The notes beneath the pieces are model-generated. The model had not been told where the DNA came from. It did no database searches and saw only the letters and a list, made by a program, of their open reading frames with translations. A DNA stretch of 19,086 nucleotides, taken from NCBI GenBank assembly GCA_018713975.1, contig DVOB01000031.1, positions 1 through 19,086 on the forward strand. The letters run 5' to 3'. The position numbers were made by a program, and so were the translations under genes. The first letter of the stretch is position 1. Every line of letters begins with the position of its first letter. This document shows positions 14,913-19,086 of this stretch, piece by piece. Source of the stretch: Lentihominibacter excrementipullorum. Lineage in GTDB: Bacteria > Bacillota > Clostridia > Peptostreptococcales > Anaerovoracaceae.

Positions 14913-15437
14913 TCACCTCGTTATGTATATACGTCCGTCAAAAGATATTTCCCTCACGCCATCCTCATCCAGATAACACAGCTCCTCATGGGTCTCGGCG
15001 CCTTCCGCTATCTGATCCACATCCAGCCTGAGGTACTTCACCGTTCCGCTGGCGAGAACATCTCCGGCCATGTCCATGATACAGGCTTCGGTAATGAAAT
15101 GCCTCCTTGTATCTCTGACGATTCTGCCCCTGCCCGCCAGCCTGCAACCGTAAGGTACAGGCTTCCTGTACTTAGTGTCTATGGAAAACGTCACGCCAAA
15201 TGATTCTTCCGACAGCTCCTTCGCCCACAGCGCCCGAAGCCCCATCTCATCGATCATGGCAGTGATAAGGCCTCCATGTACGCGTCCGGGATAGCTCTGA
15301 TGCTGGCATCTGTATGAGAACAGTGTAGCTACACTCCCATCCTCCATATTGTAAAAGGGAGCCCTGACACCATACTCATTGTCGAGCCCGCACATTATGC
15401 ACATCCTGCTGTTTCTCTGTTTACTTACCACTCTCAT
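14913..15437 (-). CDS. PaaI-type hotdog-fold thioesterase
   Basis: A 174-residue single hotdog-domain protein. The key segment GRVHGGLITAMIDEMG (51-66) holds the HGG motif and the acidic residue in the helix that forms the active site of PaaI/YbgC-like acyl-CoA thioesterases, followed by SIDTKYRKPVPYG. The N-terminus carries a MCIMCG segment (two Cys), seen in some clostridial members of this family. A charged C-terminal extension of about 40 residues has no assigned role. The substrate is unknown. GGGAG lies before the ATG. It is the first gene after the divergent promoter region with spoIID, and its stop lies 5 bases before the next start. Confidence 0.82.
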   Translation of the reverse strand: MRVVSKQRNSRMCIMCGLDNEYGVRAPFYNMEDGSVATLFSYRCQHQSYPGRVHGGLITAMIDEMGLRALWAKELSEESFGVTFSIDTKYRKPVPYGCRLAGRGRIVRDTRRHFITEACIMDMAGDVLASGTVKYLRLDVDQIAEGAETHEELCYLDEDGVREISFDGRIYITR

Positions 15438-15461
15438 AACTGTTCTCCCGTTGCCTTACTA

Positions 15462-15489
15462 TTATACACTATATTGAGTCATAGTCATG
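15462..15489 (-). promoter_or_regulatory. Probable vegetative promoter of the thioesterase-to-fbp operon
   Basis: Minus-strand TATAAT (15462-15467) with ATGACT (15484-15489) 16 bases upstream; the -10 is perfect and the -35 matches four of six. Transcription would start about 20 bases before the thioesterase ATG. ATGACT is repeated in tandem (15478-15489) and overlaps the -35 of the opposing spoIID promoter. Confidence 0.6.
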
Positions 15490-15508
15490 AAATTTTTGAC
15501 ATAAACTT
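15479..15508 (+). promoter_or_regulatory. Candidate sigma-E-type sporulation promoter of spoIID
   Basis: GTCATAGT (15479-15486) and CATAAACT (15501-15508), 14 bases apart, resemble sigma-E -35 (ATATT-like) and -10 (CATACAnT) elements. The start near 15514 leaves a short leader with TAGGAGA before the ATG. spoIID is controlled by sigma-E in Bacillus subtilis, so the match is expected. A nearby TTGACA has no usable -10. Confidence 0.5.
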
Positions 15509-15536
15509 GTACAAATATATTTTAGGAGACTGCAAC

Positions 15537-16619
15537 ATGAAGTTCATAAACAGAAACAACAGAAAGCTCAAAAAACACCTGAAGAAGCTGTCGGGATCCA
15601 TAAGGCATGTGCTTGCCGTTCCTTTTCTGGTACCTGTCCTGCTGACTATAATATCCGCATGCATTCTTCTCATCATCACTCCATATTTCCTGACGAAGCT
15701 TCCACACCACGAGGATATGCCAAAAAAGACTCTGATACCTCAGGCCGACTTTCAGCTGGCAGAAGTGCCGGAGACTATAGATGTCTACAGGACGGATTCT
15801 GGCAAAACAGAACAAATAGATTTCGAAGATTACATAAAAGGGGTTGTTTCCGGAGAAATGCCATCCGAATTTCACCTGGAAGCACTCAAAGCACAGGCGG
15901 TAGCGGCGCGCACCTATTCGCTGGCACGAGTCCTCAGGGCCCAGGAGAGCGGAAATCCTCAGGCTCATCCGGGAGCACCCTTATGCGACTCTACTCACTG
16001 TCAGGTCTATCGAAGCGAGACAGAGCTGGCTCAGCTGAAAGGAGACCAATGGATGAATGACGGATGGAAAAAGATATGTCGGGCTGTAAACGACACTGAA
16101 GGACAACTGCTCTACTACAGAGGCCAGTTGGTGGAACAGGCTCTGTTCCATTCCTCCAGCGGAGGCAAAACAGAAAACTCTGAAGACGTATTCGCATCAG
16201 CCGTTCCATATCTCGTCAGTGTAGACAGCCCTTATGAAAAAGAGGCTACCCACCAGAACGAATCCCACTCCTTCACCACAGACCAGCTGGCTTCCGCCCT
16301 CATGTCCGCCTATCCGGACGTGAGCTTCGGCGCCATCACCCCATCCTCAATAAAGATACTCGACCGCAGCTCCGGCGACAGGGTAAAAGAGATACAAATA
16401 GGTAATGCGACTCTGACAGGAAGACAGATACGTGAAGCGCTGGATCTGCCCTCCGCCAATTTCACCGTAAACATCTCCGGCGATACCGTAACATTCACAT
16501 CCAACGGCTCCGGCCACGGTGTCGGCATGAGCCAGTACGGAGCCGACGGGATGGCGGAAAAAGGATACGACTATAAAGAGATATTGTCCCACTACTACAG
16601 CGGAACCGAGGTCTACTGA
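15537..16619 (+). CDS. spoIID: Stage II sporulation protein D (SpoIID), peptidoglycan lytic transglycosylase
   Basis: A 360-residue mother-cell membrane protein. It has a basic N-terminus, one membrane span at about 28-51, then the SpoIID domain. SpoIID cuts glycan strands during engulfment, working with SpoIIM and SpoIIP. The catalytic Glu is expected at 107 (GVVSGEMPSEF), followed by EALKAQAVAARTYSL. The metal-binding cluster seen in clostridial SpoIID is matched by His144, Cys150, His154 and Cys155 (HPGAPLCDSTHC). The end has FHSSSGGKTENSEDVF and GHGVGMSQYGADGMA. The start is ATG 15537 after TAGGAGA; the longer frame from 15474 would include the promoter. It is alone on the plus strand, divergent from the thioesterase operon. 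No clear terminator follows, only TTGCC/GGCAA arms near 16624-16646. Confidence 0.94.
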   Translation: MKFINRNNRKLKKHLKKLSGSIRHVLAVPFLVPVLLTIISACILLIITPYFLTKLPHHEDMPKKTLIPQADFQLAEVPETIDVYRTDSGKTEQIDFEDYIKGVVSGEMPSEFHLEALKAQAVAARTYSLARVLRAQESGNPQAHPGAPLCDSTHCQVYRSETELAQLKGDQWMNDGWKKICRAVNDTEGQLLYYRGQLVEQALFHSSSGGKTENSEDVFASAVPYLVSVDSPYEKEATHQNESHSFTTDQLASALMSAYPDVSFGAITPSSIKILDRSSGDRVKEIQIGNATLTGRQIREALDLPSANFTVNISGDTVTFTSNGSGHGVGMSQYGADGMAEKGYDYKEILSHYYSGTEVY

Positions 16620-16654
16620 AGGCTTGCCCCGGCCGCCTCCCGGCAAATTTGAAA

Positions 16655-16904
16655 TATGCCTAAAGCACTGCTGTCATAACGCATCTTTGGCATATTCCCC
16701 GCGGCCCATCACTCATTACACCAGTCGATATAATAAATCCCCGCAACATTCACAGGTCTTTTGGCATCCCAACGCCTTCTTTCCATAAAAATATGCCAAT
16801 TTACAACCATGATAGAACACTTATGAGCATATCATCCTCGGTGCAAAAGCAAAAATCGTCCATTTATGCCTATAACGCCTTCTGAATATCTGCTTTTTGG
16901 CATA
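16655..16904. repeat. Dispersed four-unit inverted-box element, copy B
   Basis: Four 40-base units at 16655-16694, 16729-16768, 16792-16831 and 16865-16904. Each starts TATGCC and ends GGCATA or a close variant, except that unit 2 starts TATAAT. Starts are 74, 63 and 73 bases apart, nearly identical to copy A at 4208-4458 (74, 64, 74). Units 3 and 4 and the linker between them share clear sequence with copy A in the same orientation, whereas the first linker and most unit interiors have diverged. It fills the gap between the convergent genes spoIID and the feo operon. No gene is seen inside. The function is unknown. Confidence 0.78.
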
Positions 16905-16981
16905 TCAAACTGTACGATCCGGAGAAAAGGAGTGACCTGCCTCGCTCAAAGGTTACAGGCCCGGCGTTCATATGCTGCAAC

Positions 16982-17024
16982 AAAAAAGCAAGCCGGCCCG
17001 TCGGTTTTCCCGACGAGGCCGGCT
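16982..17024 (-). terminator. Intrinsic terminator of the feo operon
   Basis: On the minus strand AGCCGGCC-T-CGTCGG pairs with CCGACGGGCCGGCT around GAAAA, with a single bulged T, then TGC and six T. The stem of 14 pairs is very stable. It starts 18 bases after the stop of the small Cys-rich protein. Confidence 0.93.
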
Positions 17025-17042
17025 CCATCCGTATATCACACA

Positions 17043-17228
17043 TCACTCTCCATGGCAGCCGCAGCCGCACCCTGTATCCTTATCCTTACCCGACGCGTTG
17101 GCTGAGCAGCAACCCGAGTCCGGGCATCCGATACACTTCACACCTCTTTTCTTGGCTCTCACTATGTGAGTGACAGCCGCTGCCAGTATAGCTACTATTA
17201 TAGCTCCGACAATGATATTGACCATCAT
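17043..17228 (-). CDS. FeoB-associated Cys-rich membrane protein
   Basis: A 61-residue protein with an N-terminal membrane span (about 3-22, VNIIVGAIIVAILAAAVTHIV), a basic RAKKRG stop-transfer segment, and a tail with seven cysteines (32, 35, 40, 41, 54, 56, 58) in CIGCPDSGCC and GCGCGCH. This matches the small Cys-rich proteins encoded after feoB in many Firmicutes. Their role is not established; iron binding or assistance to FeoB is assumed from gene position. Its ATG overlaps the feoB stop (ATGATG over TGA), with GGAGG nine bases upstream inside feoB. The protein is short but the neighbour, topology and Cys pattern make it convincing. Confidence 0.9.
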   Translation of the reverse strand: MMVNIIVGAIIVAILAAAVTHIVRAKKRGVKCIGCPDSGCCSANASGKDKDTGCGCGCHGE

Positions 17229-19086
17229 GCGGATACGCCTCCTTTTCCATGAAGCGAATATTCTCTCTCAAAGTTCCTGTTTGCTCTTCGCCCTATCGCA
17301 ATCACTGCGGCTACCATTACCAGGACAGCTATCAGGCCAGGTATGAAGCCCGTTCCCAGGTGACCCGCGGTAACCAGAGTACCAACCTGATATACCAGGA
17401 ACGCTACCGTATATCCTGTGCAGAACTGGAATCCTATAGCTCCCCACAGCCACCTGGCGCTCTTCATCTCCGAGTTCATAGCTCCCAGAGCTGCGAAGCA
17501 AGGCGGTGTGAACAGGTTGAACATCAGGTAAGCCAGCGCCGATACGGTGGTAAGTCCCATGGCCAGCGCCACCTCGTTGGCTCCTCCCGTCAGTGCCAGT
17601 TCATCTGTATCGATGAAGTTGGTGATAGAGTAAACTACCGCCAGCGTACCTACTACGTTCTCCTTGGCTATGAATCCTGTGATAGCCGCCGCAGCCAGCT
17701 GCCATGTCCCGAATCCGAGAGGTATCAGCAGCACAGCGAAAGGCGACGATATGGACGCCAGTATCGATGTGTCAGCTGCATTCTCGGCAACAGGCTGGAA
17801 TTGCCAGTTGAAAGTCTGCATCAGCTGTACCACGCAGTTGCACACCAGAATGATGGTGGCAGCCTTCTTTATGTATGCCTTCGCTCTTTCCATCATCGAG
17901 TAGGCAGCTCTCTTTATGCTTGGAGCCTTATATGTAGGAAGCTCCATGATGAAGAAGGATTTTCTGTACTTGTATCCCGTTATCCACTTTATTACCAGCG
18001 CTCCCAGGAATATCAGCACGATACCCGAGAAATACATGCTGACGCTCACCCATGTGGAGCCGCTGAAGAATGCTCCCGCGAAGAGAGCTATTACCGGTAT
18101 CTTCGCTCCGCAAGGAATGAAAGTGGTCAGCATCGTGCTGGCTCTTCTCTCCCTTTCGTCGCGTATCGTACGGCACGCCATGATTCCCGGTATGCCGCAG
18201 CCGGTCCCTATTATGATAGGTATTATAGCTTTGCCGGAAAGACCAACTCTCTTGAATATAGGATCCATCACGACGCTGACACGAGCCATGTATCCGCAGT
18301 CTTCCAGTATAGCTATCAGGAAATACATCACCATTACCAATGGCAGGAATCCTACTACGGCGCCAACACCGCCTACTATACCGTCCGCCAGTATGGCCTG
18401 GAGTATAGGAGCTGCGTTTTCAAGCTGTGCTGCTACCCAGCCCTGGAACATCTCTATCCAACCTACCAGCCAGTCGGCGATCAACGGCCCCAGCCATGAC
18501 TGGGATATCCAGAACACCGCTATCATCACCGCGGCGAATATAATAATGCCCGATACCTTGTTAGTGAGGATAGCATCTATCGTATCCCGACTGTTCCTTT
18601 CCTTAGTCAGTACCTGACGTGTCTCAACCTCCCTGACGATCTTGTTCACGAAATCGAATCGCTTTCTGTCCTCAGCTTCTACCGCATTTTTATCGTGCAG
18701 ATTGATGTCCGCCTGCAGATATGGTGCCTTCTGGCCGTTCCCGGCAAGCTCCACAGCTGCATTTACCACTTCCTTGAGTCCTGTCTTGCTGGACGACGTG
18801 GACACCGTCTTGATGATAGGGCAATTGAGCTTCTTTGACAGCATCTCCGTATCTATCCTGGTGTTCATCTTCTCGTTTATATCGCTCTTATTGAGCGCTA
18901 CGACGACTGGGACGCCCAGCTCCAGGAGCTGAGTGGTGAAAAACAGGCTTCGACTCAGATTCGTGGCATCTACAATGTTGACTATGACGTCCGGGTTCTC
19001 ATCCCGTACATACCCGCTGGTTATACTCTCCTCCGGTGTAAACGGAGACATGGAGTAAGCTCCCGGCAGGTCCACCGCGATCAGGT
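17225..19086 (-). CDS. feoB: Ferrous iron transport protein B, partial (N-terminus outside window)
   Basis: The C-terminal 619 or so residues of FeoB, a GTP-dependent Fe2+ transporter of the cytoplasmic membrane. The visible part opens inside the G domain with DLPG (G3) and AYSMSPFTPEE, then NKSD (G4), then the membrane part with two Gate regions: GTGCGIPGIMACRT with IPCGAKIPV, and later NLFTPPCFAALGA. The frame is open to the window edge (LIAVDLPG), so the GTG at 19075 is an internal Val codon, not a start. Missing are the P-loop and the start codon. The gene overlaps the Cys-rich partner by four bases. A feoA gene may lie upstream outside the window. Confidence 0.96.
   Translation of the reverse strand, partial: LIAVDLPGAYSMSPFTPEESITSGYVRDENPDVIVNIVDATNLSRSLFFTTQLLELGVPVVVALNKSDINEKMNTRIDTEMLSKKLNCPIIKTVSTSSSKTGLKEVVNAAVELAGNGQKAPYLQADINLHDKNAVEAEDRKRFDFVNKIVREVETRQVLTKERNSRDTIDAILTNKVSGIIIFAAVMIAVFWISQSWLGPLIADWLVGWIEMFQGWVAAQLENAAPILQAILADGIVGGVGAVVGFLPLVMVMYFLIAILEDCGYMARVSVVMDPIFKRVGLSGKAIIPIIIGTGCGIPGIMACRTIRDERERRASTMLTTFIPCGAKIPVIALFAGAFFSGSTWVSVSMYFSGIVLIFLGALVIKWITGYKYRKSFFIMELPTYKAPSIKRAAYSMMERAKAYIKKAATIILVCNCVVQLMQTFNWQFQPVAENAADTSILASISSPFAVLLIPLGFGTWQLAAAAITGFIAKENVVGTLAVVYSITNFIDTDELALTGGANEVALAMGLTTVSALAYLMFNLFTPPCFAALGAMNSEMKSARWLWGAIGFQFCTGYTVAFLVYQVGTLVTAGHLGTGFIPGLIAVLVMVAAVIAIGRRANRNFEREYSLHGKGGVSA

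Noticed and set aside
15497..15522. TTGACA / TATATT as a vegetative spoIID promoter
   Set aside because: The spacer is 14 bases and the start would fall on the ribosome site; the sigma-E-like pair fits better.
16729..16734. TATAAT in copy B as a -10 promoter element
   Set aside because: No -35-like hexamer 16-18 bases upstream; the position is the degenerate left box of unit 2.
16866..17169. Short open frames on both strands between copy B and the Cys-rich gene
   Set aside because: They run through the repeat and the terminator stem and lack ribosome sites.
19073..19075. GTG at 19075 as the start of feoB
   Set aside because: The frame stays open to the window edge and reads LIAV before the G3 motif, so this is an internal Val codon.

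Overview
The window looks like a chromosomal segment from an anaerobic, spore-forming Clostridia-type bacterium. The evidence is SpoIID with a sigma-E-like promoter, a ferredoxin-domain EtfA in an acd-etfB-etfA operon, a class III fructose-bisphosphatase, a two-subunit Fe-S fumarase, a FeoB with its Cys-rich partner, and strong GGAGG ribosome sites throughout. The genus is not determinable from this alone; a relative of the Anaerovoracaceae / Eubacteriales family XIII is a guess. Most genes are on the minus strand; only maf and spoIID are on the plus strand.

Layout. (1) 1-3204, minus: a sigma-54 operon. A near-consensus -24/-12 promoter (3030-3045), preceded by two matched 20-bp dyads about 109 and 175 bp upstream of the predicted start, reads into an NhaC-family antiporter, then a PAS-AAA-Fis sigma-54 activator, then the first 65 codons of a divergent urease gamma subunit that runs off the window. 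(2) 3377-4225: maf on plus, converging on a small hypothetical gene. (3) 4208-5010: a dispersed repeat element (copy A) followed by the wreck of a group II intron lying just beyond the etf terminator. (4) 5021-8499, minus: acd-etfB-etfA, probably a flavin-based electron bifurcating or confurcating acyl-CoA dehydrogenase system, with a promoter overlapped by a palindromic operator and a clear terminator. (5) 8605-15489, minus: seven closely packed genes: hotdog thioesterase, flavodoxin-fold oxidoreductase, fumarase alpha and beta, O-acetylhomoserine sulfhydrylase, MetA, and fructose-bisphosphatase. (6) 15479-16619, plus: spoIID. (7) 16655-16904: repeat element copy B. (8) 16982-19086, minus: feoB (N-terminus outside the window), FeoB-associated Cys-rich protein and terminator.

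How genes work together. MetA carries Glu at position 111, the residue associated with acetyl-CoA use, which fits its neighbour that consumes O-acetylhomoserine: together they make homocysteine by direct sulfhydrylation. Acd, EtfB and EtfA have the composition and order of CarCDE-like complexes. The sigma-54 operon suggests that transport, sensing and hydrolysis of a urea-like nitrogen compound are controlled together.

The most unusual structure is the pair of ~250-bp non-coding elements at 4208-4458 and 16655-16904. Each has four 40-bp units (39 in one case) bounded by inverted TATGCC/GGCATA boxes. Unit starts are 74, 64 and 74 bp apart in A and 74, 63 and 73 bp apart in B, while the sequence between boxes has largely diverged. 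Both lie between convergent genes. I do not recognise this family.
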